NCBI RefSeq assembly: GCF_001659605.2
Contig: NC_035171.2
Span: 10,417,514-10,481,513, forward strand
Length of the DNA: 64,000 nt
DNA from: Manihot esculenta
Lineage: Eukaryota > Streptophyta > Magnoliopsida > Malpighiales > Euphorbiaceae
Direction: 5' to 3'
Of this stretch, positions 1-12,129 are shown one piece after another; positions within the stretch are counted from its first letter, which is position 1, and each line of letters starts with the position of its first letter. The notes beneath the pieces were generated by a model that worked only from the letters and a program-made list of their open reading frames with translations, ran no database searches and had not been told where the DNA came from. The translations under genes and the position numbers were made by a program.

Positions 1-1086
1 GCCTGTACCATGAACAATTTATTGATTTGCATATGTACTGATTTTGTTGCCCGCTTTTGTTGTCAAATCTTTTCAAATACTTGAGATAAAACCGTAAAAG
101 TAATAAACATCCTCAATAATTAATTTTCTTTTCACATTTATTTGTTCATAATTTTGTTATATGAAATACATATCATATAATCTTTGTAAGGCGGGAATAT
201 GTAAATAGGTAAACGAGTGTGTCTCGTTATCCCTATTACTTGGATTTCTACCAAATGCAAACATACACATTACATTGATTATAACTTTGTATGCGAAGTT
301 CTCTCAGTTTTGGAAAAGAATATAATGATTTATAAAATTCAAGATGTTAAAAGTTGCTTTTGTGTATCTTTTATTTGACTACTTAATTGACCCTACAAAA
401 GTTGCTTTTGTGGGGTACATCTTTCTGGTGTCTTTCTTTTCTCAGAATGGATCAGATAAGAATATTGAGATATGGAAAATCAAAAAGTTGATCAAGGCAT
501 TGGAATCAGCAAGGGGTAATGGTACAAGCATGATATCTCTTATTATGCCTCCTCGTGATCAAATATCTCGGGTCACAAAGATGCTGGGTGATGAATTTGG
601 AACTGCTTCAAACATTAAAAGTAGGGTCAACCGTCAGTCAGTATTGGCTGCCATTACATCTGCTCAGCAGAGGCTGAAACTTTATAACAAGGTTCCTCCC
701 AATGGGTTGGTGCTTTATACTGGAACAGTTGTTACTGAAGATGGGAAGGAAAAGAAGGTAACTATTGATTTCGAGCCTTTCAAACCTATCAATGCATCAC
801 TTTACCTTTGCGACAACAAGTTTCACACAGAAGCACTCAATGAACTCTTAGAATCTGACGACAAGTTTGGTTTTATTGTAATGGATGGGAATGGCACTCT
901 TTTTGGAACATTAAGTGGTAACACACGAGAAGTACTTCATAAATTTACTGTTGATTTGCCAAAGAAGCATGGGAGAGGAGGACAGTCTGCCCTTCGTTTT
1001 GCTCGACTTCGAATGGAAAAACGACACAACTATGTTAGGAAAACTGCAGAGCTAGCCACGCAGTTCTTCATCAATCCTGCTACCAG
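1..1086 (+). repeat. Direct duplicate of eRF1 leader-intron end and 5' coding region
   Basis: Bases 1-1086 match 7611-8708 almost base for base (for example position 1 aligns with 7611). The copy covers the 3' end of the eRF1 leader intron and about the first half of the eRF1 coding exon. The left edge of the duplication lies outside the window. The copy lacks 13 bases just after the start codon, and few other substitutions are visible, so the duplication looks fairly recent. The right edge is at about 1086, where similarity to eRF1 stops inside a small local repeat. Confidence 0.93.
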
Positions 1087-1120
1087 CCACGCAGTTCTTC
1101 ATCACTTAAGCAACAATTGA
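446..1120 (+). pseudogene. Truncated eRF1 copy (N domain plus part of M domain)
   Basis: This is a broken copy of the translation termination factor eRF1 found intact at 8057-9370. It keeps GTS, NIKS, YLCDNKF and the GGQ loop, then diverges after about residue 215, reads ten unrelated residues and stops at 1118-1120. A 13-base deletion after the ATG at 447-449 puts that ATG out of frame, and translation from it would end after about 14 codons. An open frame through the body begins at 344, but only by reading through what is intron sequence in the parent gene. The C-terminal domain that binds eRF3 is absent. The open frame and few substitutions suggest recent origin. A truncated protein is conceivable from another start, but a pseudogene is the simplest reading. 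Confidence 0.85.
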
Positions 1121-1879
1121 TATTTTATTGGCAATAATAAAATTAAATGAATTCTATCTATCTTGAATTTATAAGAGATTATAAAAGGCATATTTATTTA
1201 TATATTGTTTTGATTTATGGTAAACCGAATTAAAATATTTATTTATATATTCTCATTCTTTTATAAAAGTAAAGTTATTTTTATTTTTTATTCGACTCAA
1301 ATTACAGTAAATCTTTCGATAATAAAAAATAAATTAGTATTGAAAAATAAAATTTATTAATTATAAAAATAATTTAATAATAAAATAATATGCGTGACTA
1401 ATATATTAGTAAAGAGAATATAAATTTTATTACTTTTAACTATATCATTTATATTTTTTCAATTGAAAAAATAAATAAGTTTATGTTTACTAGGGTACAC
1501 AAATTGTCTTGGATACGATTAGAAAGCAGTAACAAGTAATGCAATTATGTTACCCTTATTTAAAATCAAAGATTTTGTAAAAATTTAATTCAATTTTTTT
1601 TATTAATTTTTTTATTTGAAATGGAGCACTCAATTTTTTAATTAAAAAAAGTATTTTAAAATAAAAAAATTAGGCATTATTTTATAAAAATTCATTTAAT
1701 TTTATTTTTTATAAAATAAATATGCCAAATAAAATGTTGTGATTATGAAAATTCGATATTCTATTTTCAGCAAATAATAAATGATTAAAGAGATCTTTAT
1801 TGTTGTGCAAGTTTTGGGGCAATATTTAATATGATTTAATTTCTCTATATTATTAAAAATAATATATTATTATCACTAA

Positions 1880-2055
1880 TCGGTTCGGTTCGATTTTTTC
1901 AATTTTTTTCTGATCAAAATCAAACCGAATCGAAATAATTAAAATTTCTAAAATTAAAAATCAAACCGAACTGAATTTAATAAAAAATCGAACCGAATTT
2001 TTAAATTAATCCGATTCGATCGATTTTTTCGATTTAAACCGAATACTGCTCACCC
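1880..2055. repeat. Dispersed-type repeat with inverted AACCGAA-type motifs
   Basis: The patch opens with CGGTTCGGTTCGATTTTT and then shows several opposite-strand versions such as AAATCAAACCGAA and ATCGAACCGAATT, ending near AAACCGAATACTGCTCACCC. This clustered direct and inverted motif pattern resembles small non-autonomous elements common in plant genomes. No clear ends or target duplication were found, so the class is unknown. Confidence 0.45.
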
Positions 2056-3149
2056 TTATTTACAGACTTAATTTAGTGGTAAGTATTTAAAATTCTATTA
2101 AGTTAATATTCTGATATGAATAATATATTAGAATTCTACCAAGAATTATAAGGTGTTTGAATAATTAACATGATTTGAATTATTGAGATCCGTATTTAAT
2201 ATATTTTAATATCTATATTTTTTTTGAAAAATGTTAAATAATAATTTTAAATTTAGAATAATAAAATATTAACTCTATATTTTATTTATTAAAAATTTAA
2301 TTATTATAATTAATATAATAAAAAATACGTGATTAGCAGTATAATTAAATATAAAAATAAAAGATATTTACCTTAAGAATTGTTGTTTTTAAAATTCGTT
2401 GCTTTAAAGGAGGGAAAAAGGCCCAAAAAAAAAAAAAAATGTTATCCTTGTTTGTTTTCATAGCCTCACAAGATCTCATTCACCCTTTGAAACTCCTCAT
2501 TATGCTCAAAGCGCTAATGACAAGTTGTAGGTAGAATTCCTGAATCCATGCAGAGTAATAGATAAAGATGCGTAAAAGTAGCGGATTCGATTTGTTATTA
2601 AATTTAAATGAAAAATATGGATTTTTAAAAAATAAAAATATGATATTGTTTTATAAAAAGTTCAGTATTTTTTAGATTAATAAAAGGATTTAGGCTTTGT
2701 ATATTTTTTGAAATTAATTTATATTTAAAAAATATTTTTTTATAGAAAATATTTTTTAAAAAATAATTTATTTTTTATTATTTTAATTTTAATTTTAAAA
2801 GTAAAATATATTAAATTTATTTTTTATTGTTTGATTTTAATTTTACAAATAAATATATTAATAAATTTATATAGAAAGGTGTAAATAAAATTGTCAAAAA
2901 AATATAAAATGACTTTCTATTTTTTTTAAAAAATTATTTTATTTAAAATGATTTAATTTTTTAATTAAAATAATATTTTTCGTCAACTATTTTTTTTTAA
3001 ATATTATAAATATAAAACTTTGAAAAATATTTTATGTAAAAAAAAGTATTAATAACAAATTTAAATTGAAAAGGGAAAAGGTGGGATTCCAAGAATGAAA
3101 AGCAGTATTTATTTCTTCAAACTCCACTAATTTTGAAATCAATCACTAA

Positions 3150-3460
3150 TTCCTGGATCAGTAACGAATTTAATAACAACTTAAATTTATTACTAAATTA
3201 AAAAGAAAAACTTCAAATTCTGATATAGTAATGGATAGAAGGCATTAAATTTTAGTAACGAGTTTCAATTCATTACTAAATCTGCAATTAATTTAATAAA
3301 AAATTTAAAATTCATTATTAATTTTATAAATAATTTTATTTTTTAAAATTAAAATATGAATTTTAAAATTTATTATGAATTTATTACTAATTAGTAATAA
3401 ATTTGAATTTGTATTTAAAATTTATCACTATTCCTATAGATTTTTATAGTTTTATCTTTA
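3150..3460. repeat. AT-rich repeat built on a TAGTAACGAATT-like motif
   Basis: Variants of a motif like AGTAACGAATTT and its complement (AATTCATTACTAAAT) recur at least four times in both orientations. This suggests a MITE-like or tandem internal repeat. The boundaries are uncertain. Confidence 0.35.
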
Positions 3461-5965
3461 TATCCACAATCCTGTTACCGTGGAGTGAGGGATCAGTGAT
3501 TTGCTATCAGTTTCATCTGTAATAGGTTTTCCTTTAGAAGTTCGGTGACTTGGTAGTCCAATAATAAAAAGAACAAATAATTATTTAATTTTTTAAATTT
3601 AGTAAAATTTATTAATTTAAAAAATTCGTTTTATTAAATTAGCTTTCTATTAACTTTAAATATTAAGTATTAATATAAATAAAATTTATTAGTTAATTTT
3701 TTAATTTTTTAAAAATTAAATTAATTAGTCTATTATTTTAATTTTTTTGATAGATAGAAATTCAATTTCATTAGTTTGATTCTTGTTTTTCTTCTCAAGA
3801 ACAAACCCAACATTATTTCAAAAAATAAAATAAATTAGTTTAATGCTTAATCTTATCTATTTTTTCATTATTTTTTATATATCTTTTAAATTTTCAAAAA
3901 TTTAATTGTCTTAATATTTATTTATTAATTTTTTATTTAACTAAAGACATTATTTTAAAATATAAATGTGCAAAATCTAAAGTTTAATTTTTTAATTTCA
4001 CTTATATAATAAAATATAAAAAAATTATTATTTAGTTTCTATAATATATAAAAATTCATTAATGTAAAAAATATATTAAAACATCTTTAATATTCAAAAA
4101 TTTACTATTTAATTTTTTAATTAATTTTAATTATTAAATATAGTAAAAAATCTAAAATTCTCTTAATAAAAAAAATTAATCAGTAAATATTTTAAAAATT
4201 AAAAAAATTAATTAATAAATTTTTTAAAATAATAAAAATTAAATATTAAAATACTTAACAGATAAAATTAATAAAAGAATTAATTAATTTTTTTTTACGT
4301 AATGGATATTTTAATATATTTTTTAAAATTAAATGATTAATTAATAAATTTCTTTAAATAAAAATTAAATAATAATTTTTCTAAAAAACAAGTGCATTAA
4401 GTATATAATAAAAGAAATAAGAGAAAGAAAGACACGTTTCTCAACTTTTTATATTTTCCAAATTGATGAGAAAGGAGTGTTATATTTATTAAAATATTTA
4501 AATATTCTATTTCCAAACCTTTTTGTTAGAATTTGTATAGTGCTTTATTTTTATTTTTATTATTTATAAAAAATATTTTTAAAATTAAAAAAAAAACCCA
4601 CGAATATTTGATTGTTACATATTCTATTAAATCATTATTTTTTTATAATCATTATCAGATTATTATTATTAATAATTTCAAAAGTTTATTTTATCGACTA
4701 AAATTATTTTTAAATATATATCTATTTAATTAATTTATAAAATATTTTTTTATTTTATTATCGTAAAAAAATTATTTAATTTTTATATTATAAAAATTCA
4801 TCAATTATTTTTTTAATTTTAAAAAATACATTAAATTTTTAATAAATCTATTAATTAATCTCTCTATTAGTTTTAATTTTTAAATATTTTACTATTTAAT
4901 TCTATAATATAAAAAATTGATTTTTTATTTTTGTAAAAATATTTATTTATTAATTATTCTTTTAAGTATTAAAGTATTTTAAATTTTTTGTAAAAAAAAT
5001 TTATTACTTGATTCATATTATATGGTAAAATTTATTAGTTTATTTTTTAATTTTTAAAATATATTAAAATATTTCTAAAGTATTAAAAATTTATTAATTA
5101 ATTTTTTATTATTTTAACCATTACTATTTAATTTATGTAATAAAAAAATTATTAGCGGATGACTCAATTTTATAAAAACATTTGTTAATTAATTTTTTTA
5201 CATTGAGGATATTTTAAATTTTTTTTATAATACTTAATAATTAAAATTAATAGTCGATAGATTTTTTAAATGTAAATACGTTATGATATATCTTTTAAAA
5301 TTAAATGATTAATTAATAAACTTCATATAATATATAATTAAATAATTATTTTTATTTTTACAATATTTAATGAATAATAAAGAGTTGAATATTAAATTTT
5401 TTAAAATCTTAAAAATATTTTTATATATTTTTTAAATCAATAAACTAACTAATGAATTTTACAATATTATGAAAATTAAATAGTAATTTTTATTATAATA
5501 TTATATATTTTATAAAAATAATTTAATTTATTTTTATATATAATTATTTATATCGTATTTAAAAAAAAATATTTTATTACTTACTTTTATATAACCCGGT
5601 AAAAATTTATTTTTATGTAAATAATTTTAAAAAACAGATTTTGAAAAATAAATAATAAAAATTGAAAACTATTTTTTAGTTTTAAAAAAATAAAAAATAA
5701 AAATCGTACAATGTTACTAAACTACCCTCAAAAGTTCTCTTTAAAACGTTTTCTTTTTAACTTAGGAGAGTATAATATTTTTAATTTAGTAGTTTTTTTT
5801 TTTTCTAATAATCTATCCAACAAATTAAATTTTTATTCTTTGCTTTCCTCTTGGATTTATTCTATTTTTGTTTCTCAGCATTTCTTCCCTACATTCCTTC
5901 CCCACAATTAAGCTTACAAATTCTCTATTGCTTTTGCGTGCCTGTCAAAGGACAGAGGATTAACT

Positions 5966-6092
5966 TTTACGTAAATTTCTGACAAAAAAAAGGGGGAAAT
6001 TTTACGTAAATTACGTATGAGAACAAAAAATAACTATGAGTTGAGTGCGGAAAAGCACAGGCAGACACTGAAAAGTGAAAACCCTAAAGAAG
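5966..6092 (+). promoter_or_regulatory. Putative eRF1 promoter with paired ACGT palindromes and a telo-box
   Basis: Two identical palindromes, TTTACGTAAA, lie at 5966-5975 and 6001-6010, followed by a further TTACGTA. A telo-box-like AAACCCTAA is at 6079-6087. ACGT cores are typical bZIP sites, and telo-boxes are typical of plant translation-machinery promoters and leaders. The position just upstream of the inferred eRF1 leader exon fits both. The transcription start itself is not visible. Confidence 0.5.
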
Positions 6093-6193
6093 CTCTTTGA
6101 CTTGTCTGACTGTTTTGTGAGAGAAGGGAAACAGTGGGAGAGAAAACAGGATTTTCAATCCAATCCACCGTCACCATCAATCTTCTTCTCCAG
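6060..6193 (+). other. Probable non-coding 5' leader exon of eRF1
   Basis: A GA- and CT-rich, less AT-rich segment ends in CTTCTCCAG followed by GT (6194-6195). Joining 6193 to 8056 would put the leader one base before the eRF1 ATG. The upstream boundary is a guess. Confidence 0.55.
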
Positions 6194-8055
6194 GTATTAT
6201 TCTTTTTGTTTCTTTGATGGGTTTTTGTTGATTCTTTTCCATCTCTTTCACTTCTCTGATTTGTCCCGTCCTTCTTTCAGCTCTTGACTTTCTCTCTGTT
6301 ATGATCTACTTACCTTTCTTTCTTTCTTTCTTTCTGTTCTGCTAGTAGAAACTGATCTCTCTAATTTATGTGCTTTGTAATTTTTTTAATGAATTCAATT
6401 TGATTAGGAAGATCAAAGTGCGAGAGGCTTTAAGATTTTGTTAGAAAATACTTTATTTGCAGACTTTGAAATGTTCAATGATGAGGGTCTTGATATGTAA
6501 CATGATCTCTAGTTAGTTGAATCTAGACTCTAGACCTTCTAAGTTCAATATTTAATCTTATGTCATATTAAACAAAAAAAAAAGGCCTTTGTTAGCGTTG
6601 ATGGCTTCGATTGGATTAGGCTTTAGTTTTGATCAGGAAGCAATATTTTGGGTCAATCAGTTTATGAAAAATGCAGGTAGATAAGTACTAAAACCAATCT
6701 TGGATGCAGGCTCTTTCAGGATAAGATGCTGGTCTGTGGAACCAGATATTCTGGTTTCCATCCCAAGTGGAGTCATTAGTCACTAATTTGACTTCGCTGG
6801 TTCAAAAAAGAGGGTAAAAGATCTACACAAGAAACTATCAACTCAGCACCCTGCCCTTCCAGACAGCCCTAGTTATAACTTTTGTAATTGTCCTGGTGCC
6901 AATTTGTGAATACGGTGCTTGGAATCTCTTAACCAACAAATATTTTACATTGAACATTAAAATTGTGAAGTGTTCTGATGGGATTGGCAAAATAAAATGA
7001 AGACTAGTAGACCATAGAATAGCATTTGAGAAATCTATGCAAGCTTTAATGTGATAGCCCTTGTGAAATGGAATTTTAGTGAGTTTTGAAATGCTGCGAA
7101 CTCAGCTGTTCTAGAATACAGATTTGAAATAATCTGCCTCACAAAGGTATAAGTGTTACTAATAATTCCAACTTGTGTAATATATTTTCTCGTAGCAGTC
7201 TGGTGGCTAAGACTACCATAATGATTTAACAATCATAATGTTGTTATGCCATTTGAATTGTAAAACGTTGTCTAGCACTATAGCTCATTTGTGCACAGCT
7301 CAAATGCTTAAAGATAAGGCATATACTTTGTTGGGTGGATCTTATTTCTAGTTTTAGAAATGTATTATGTGCCTTGACATCCATGTGGAAGTTTTCACTT
7401 TGATTTACTGTCTTAATATTTTGAGAGTTGTCATTGTTTATTGTATTATTGAAAAATTGCCATCAACATGTGTTCTCTAGTCTCTAGATGTCAGATTAGC
7501 CTTGGTTCCTTCAATAGTTTTATGTTTGCTCCACCTGTATTTCTATTCGATGCCATATCTTACCTTGTTCAAGCAATAGAATTGTTAGAAGTTGAGCAGG
7601 TTTCAGCTTTGCCTGTACCATGAACAATTTATTGATTTGCATATGTACTGATTTTATTGCCCGCTTTTGTTGTCAAATCTTTTCAAATACTTGAGATAAA
7701 ACCGTAAAAGTAATAAACATCCTCAATAATTAATTTTCTTTTCACATTTATTTGTTCATAATTTTGTTATATGAAATACATATCATATAATCTTTGTAAG
7801 GTGAGAATATGTAGATAGGTAAACGAGTGTGTCTCGTTATCCCTATTACTTGGATTTCTACCAAATGCAAACATACACATTACATTGATTATAACTTTGT
7901 ATGCGAAGTTCTCCCAGTTTTGGAAAAGAATATAATGATTTATAAAATTCAAGATGTTAAAAGTTGCTTTTGTGTATCTTTTCTTTGACTACTTAATTGA
8001 CCCTACAAAAGTTGCTGTTGTGGGGTACATCTTTCTGGTGTCTTTCTTTTCTCAG
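6194..8055 (+). other. Leader (5' UTR) intron of eRF1
   Basis: The donor is CAG|GTATTA at 6194 and the acceptor is TCTTTTCTCAG ending at 8055, preceded by a T-rich tract. The interior is T-rich and lacks coding signal. The acceptor falls one base before the start codon of a conserved protein, which strongly supports it. The donor is the best of several candidates. The last part of this intron is what was copied to 1-445. Confidence 0.65.
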
Positions 8056-8056
8056 A

Positions 8057-9370
8057 ATGGCAGACGGTCATGAATCAGATAAGAATATTGAGATATGGAA
8101 AATCAAAAAGTTGATCAAGGCATTGGAATCAGCAAGGGGTAATGGTACAAGCATGATATCTCTTATTATGCCTCCTCGTGATCAAATATCTCGGGTCACA
8201 AAGATGCTGGGTGATGAATTTGGAACTGCTTCAAACATTAAAAGTAGGGTCAACCGTCAGTCAGTATTGGCTGCCATTACATCTGCTCAGCAGAGGCTGA
8301 AACTTTATAACAAGGTTCCTCCCAATGGGTTGGTGCTTTATACTGGAACAGTTGTTACTGAAGATGGGAAGGAAAAGAAGGTAACTATTGATTTCGAGCC
8401 TTTCAAACCTATCAATGCATCACTTTACCTTTGCGACAACAAGTTCCACACAGAAGCACTCAATGAACTCTTAGAATCTGACGACAAGTTTGGTTTTATT
8501 GTAATGGATGGGAATGGCACTCTTTTTGGAACATTAAGTGGTAACACACGAGAAGTACTTCATAAATTTACTGTTGATTTGCCAAAGAAGCATGGGAGAG
8601 GAGGACAGTCTGCCCTTCGTTTTGCTCGACTTCGGATGGAAAAACGACACAACTATGTTAGGAAAACTGCAGAGCTAGCCACGCAGTTCTTCATCAATCC
8701 TGCTACCAGTCAACCAAATGTTGCTGGGCTGATACTGGCAGGTTCAGCAGACTTCAAGACTGAGTTGAGCCAGTCAGATATGTTTGATCCTCGTTTGCAG
8801 GCAAAGATATTGAATGTAGTTGATGTCTCTTATGGGGGAGAGAATGGTTTCAACCAAGCTATTGAGCTGTCAGCTGAGATTCTATCAAATGTAAAATTCA
8901 TACAGGAAAAAAGATTGATTGGAAAATACTTTGAGGAGATCAGCCAGGACACTGGGAAGTATGTCTTTGGTGTTGATGACACATTGAAGACTTTGGAAAT
9001 GGGCGCTGTTGAAACACTCATTGTGTGGGAAAATCTAGATATTAATCGATATGTTCTGAAAAACAGTGTTACAGGTGAAATGATTATACAACACTTGAAC
9101 AAGGAGCAAGAAGCTGATCAGAGTAACTTCAGGGATGCAGCAAACTCTGCAGAGCTGGAGGTTCAGGAAAAAATGCCTTTGCTTGAGTGGTTTGCCAATG
9201 AATACAAGCGATTTGGTTGCTCACTTGAATTTGTTACAAACAAATCTCAAGAGGGTTCACAGTTTTGCAGAGGGTTTGGTGGGATAGGGGGTATTCTTCG
9301 CTACCAGCTGGACATTAGATCTTTTGACGAGTTGTCTGATGATGATGAAGTTTACGAGGATTCTGATTAG
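8057..9370 (+). CDS. eRF1: Eukaryotic peptide chain release factor subunit 1 (eRF1)
   Basis: eRF1 recognises all three stop codons in the ribosomal A site and triggers peptidyl-tRNA hydrolysis, working with the GTPase eRF3 in the cytosol. The 437-residue protein is full length. Visible landmarks are GTS (30-32), NIKS (60-63) and YLCDNKF (124-130) for stop-codon decoding, GGQ (182-184) for hydrolysis, and an acidic tail ending YEDSD. The open frame extends 20 codons upstream into intron sequence. I start at 8057 because [19 protein letters not shown] is the typical plant eRF1 beginning and follows the acceptor by one base. The coding region is a single exon after a leader intron. A truncated duplicate lies upstream at 446-1120, and the ACS gene is convergent downstream. 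Confidence 0.97.
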   Translation: MADGHESDKNIEIWKIKKLIKALESARGNGTSMISLIMPPRDQISRVTKMLGDEFGTASNIKSRVNRQSVLAAITSAQQRLKLYNKVPPNGLVLYTGTVVTEDGKEKKVTIDFEPFKPINASLYLCDNKFHTEALNELLESDDKFGFIVMDGNGTLFGTLSGNTREVLHKFTVDLPKKHGRGGQSALRFARLRMEKRHNYVRKTAELATQFFINPATSQPNVAGLILAGSADFKTELSQSDMFDPRLQAKILNVVDVSYGGENGFNQAIELSAEILSNVKFIQEKRLIGKYFEEISQDTGKYVFGVDDTLKTLEMGAVETLIVWENLDINRYVLKNSVTGEMIIQHLNKEQEADQSNFRDAANSAELEVQEKMPLLEWFANEYKRFGCSLEFVTNKSQEGSQFCRGFGGIGGILRYQLDIRSFDELSDDDEVYEDSD

Positions 9371-9954
9371 GAAGTAGAATGATATGCAAAAGCCCATACC
9401 ATTACCAGGGTGATGGAGCTTTGTTACTGCTGTTGCCTGAATTTTCTTGTTTTGCTGCATTTCATTTGGATATGTAGAATGTTTCCCTGATTCCCCATTA
9501 TTTGGGGGTAATTTTACCAATTTAGATAGTTGTCTGGGCGACATTCCTTAATTTTCAATTTATATCATAAAAATCTATAAATTTCAATCTGAGTATTATT
9601 ATTATTTTTTTCACAAATTTTCTATATCTGATTGCTAAGAGAAATCAGGGGCAAAAGCAGAAATAAATATGTAGGGGCCAAAATTGAGATAATCATGATT
9701 AATAAAATATAAATTACAATTGTATTAAAAAATATAAATTTAATTTTAAGTAATAAAAAATATCATAAATATTTCATACCACATTTTCAAGTCATTAGAT
9801 TTAAAGTTCTGTAGAAAGTAAATAAATTTATTATGTCATTATACTACTTATGTTTTAGTTCCTACAATTTAGAGTCAATTGTAATTTTGAAAACAATAAA
9901 GTTTATAATATATATTAAAGAGTTAAATTTAAAAAAAAAATAAAACAAAAGTTT

Positions 9955-10450
9955 TAAGTAGGAATGTAAATGAGGAGATTATTTATGAAAATTAAAATGC
10001 CGGGAACTAAATCCGATTAAAAAATAAATTAAATTTGATTTAATTCGAATTCATTTTAAATCAGATTATTATTATCCGAATAAAATTTAAACCCTTTAGT
10101 TTTATATATTTTAATTAATAATTTATATAAAAAATATTTTTTATTAATAATTTTTATTTAAAAAATTTAATATTTCTAAAAAATATTTAAATTTTAATTT
10201 TTAAATAAAAAAATATATAAAAATTTATAAATATTATTATAAAATATATTTTTATATTAAATTAATTATTTATATAAACATATTCAGACAGTGGACAATC
10301 TATGCATAAAATTCAAATCCAATCTGATCACGGATATTATTTTTTAAATTTAAATTTATTCCAAATCCAATTATAACTATTTAAATTCGTTGTATTAGAG
10401 TTGAATCAGATTGGATAATCAAAAATACTCGATCCGTTGCGGATTTTAAA
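9955..10450. repeat. Dispersed-type AT-rich repeat (GGAATGTAAATGAG start)
   Basis: The segment begins near TAGGAATGTAAATGAGGAG and ends near ACTCGATCCGTTGCGGATTT. It contains repeated AAATC(A/C)GATT and AAATCCAAT-type motifs. This layout is reminiscent of a widespread class of low-complexity plant repeats. No ends or target duplication could be fixed. Confidence 0.35.
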
Positions 10451-11749
10451 AATTTAAGTTTATAAATAGTTTATAATTATAATAAATATTAATTGTGAAA
10501 TATTGATTTATAAGATAAAAAAACTTTTTTTTGCCAAACAAGTTGTATTTTTAGCTTCATTATTTGATCTATTTTTATAATTAATGATAAAATTAATGTT
10601 AAATAAGTTATATTGCACAACTCATTTCTAAAATAAGAAAAATATGGAATGATTTGATGGATAAATTCTGTGGTATTTAAGTCAATAAACTATTTAAGTA
10701 TATATTTAATAAAAAAATAAATAATAAAATAGATTTACATATTTAAAGATTGTCGGTGTATATAATTTGTTGGAAGTCTTATCATAAACATATTTAATTA
10801 AATTTTTTTATAAATTTTTATTTGAAATAAAAAAATTTAAAATATTTTAACTTAAAATTTTTTTATTATATATAAAAATAAAATCATAAATAATTTTATA
10901 AAAATTTATTTAAATTTTTTCTTGTAAAATTATTAGTGTGTTAAATAAAGGGTAAAAAAAATCATTAATATTGCTAAATGCCAACAATTTACTTTATTAG
11001 TATATTTAATTAAATTTCTGTTTATTATGAAAAATAATTTATATTATCTTATAAAAAAGTATTTTCTATGAAAAAAAATTATCCAACAAAACGACTTATT
11101 TTTTTTGCTTGATTTTAATTTAAAAAATAAAATTTATTTATAAATTTATATATAAAAATTTTAATAAAATTTTAAAATACAGAATATAACTTTTTTAAAA
11201 TAATTTATTTTTTATTTTGATAAAAAAATAATTTTCATTAATTAATTTTTTAAATACTTTAAACATAAAAAAATATAAAAAATAATTTTTTAAAAAATGA
11301 TTTTCGTTAAACAAAAAGAGCCTAAATTAATAAATTATTTTTCATATTTCATTATCTTTTATATGACATAAAAATATAAAATTTACGTTAAAGAATATAA
11401 ATATATTAACATTTATTTTCATAAATATGAACAAAATTTATTATTATAAAAAAATCTAGTTTTAGTTACGTATAAATTATCAATAATTCAATATTATCAT
11501 TTTACCAAAAATTTAAATTATTTTTTAAAAAATTCATGTATTAAAATTTAATTAAATTTATTTTAAATTAAATCCTGAATCGACCCATTGAATCTTAAAT
11601 CTTTGACCTCTATATTTATAGGTTCAATATTACGCTATGTTTAAAAACTTTAATGAAATGAAGCTAATAAATTTATGTTATTATTGTGTGAATTAAAATT
11701 ATTTAATTATGTGCTACAAACATTTGATGTATTAGATTTATTTTTATCA

Positions 11750-11758
<9 letters not shown>

Positions 11759-11793
<35 letters not shown>
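11759..11793. repeat. (TA)n microsatellite
   Basis: An uninterrupted run of alternating T and A about 34 bases long sits in the spacer. Confidence 0.95.
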
Positions 11794-11795
<2 letters not shown>

Positions 11796-12129
11796 TGAGT
11801 ATTTATATTACAATTTAGAATTTTAAATTTTGAATATTCTATGAAAAACTATTATTTATATTACTAATCTTTATACTTTTAGTTTATAATTTCATCACAG
11901 AATAGATTAATTCACTCATTTAATTTTAATGAATAATTTACTACCTCAAAAAGATTATTGAAATCCATCAATATGGCCTTACGTTTTCTTGAAACTTAAA
12001 TGCCCAGTTTTTTTGACGCAAAACAAACAGTAAATTTGGGCCCAAATCAAATGCTAAAGACAATTTCTCTATAGCCGATAAATTCTGATGAAGCCTGCTA
12101 GAGACATTCCACGTTACAATGTTGTAGCT

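Larger units (their letters stand above)
1121..5950. other. AT-rich intergenic spacer
   Basis: The stretch is very AT-rich, made of short A and T runs with no credible coding region. The short open frames near 4533 and 5711 have low-complexity translations and no recognisable domain. Two repeat-like patches inside it are listed separately. Confidence 0.7.
9371..12129. other. Convergent intergenic region between eRF1 and ACS
   Basis: The first part should hold the eRF1 3' UTR and the last part (about 11,950-12,129) the ACS 3' UTR. In between the sequence is AT-rich with no coding region. A (TA)n tract and a dispersed-type repeat are listed separately. Confidence 0.7.

Noticed and set aside
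4533..4733. A 66-codon frame in the AT-rich spacer
   Set aside because: The translation is Phe/Ile/Lys/Asn low complexity, as expected from AT-rich DNA.
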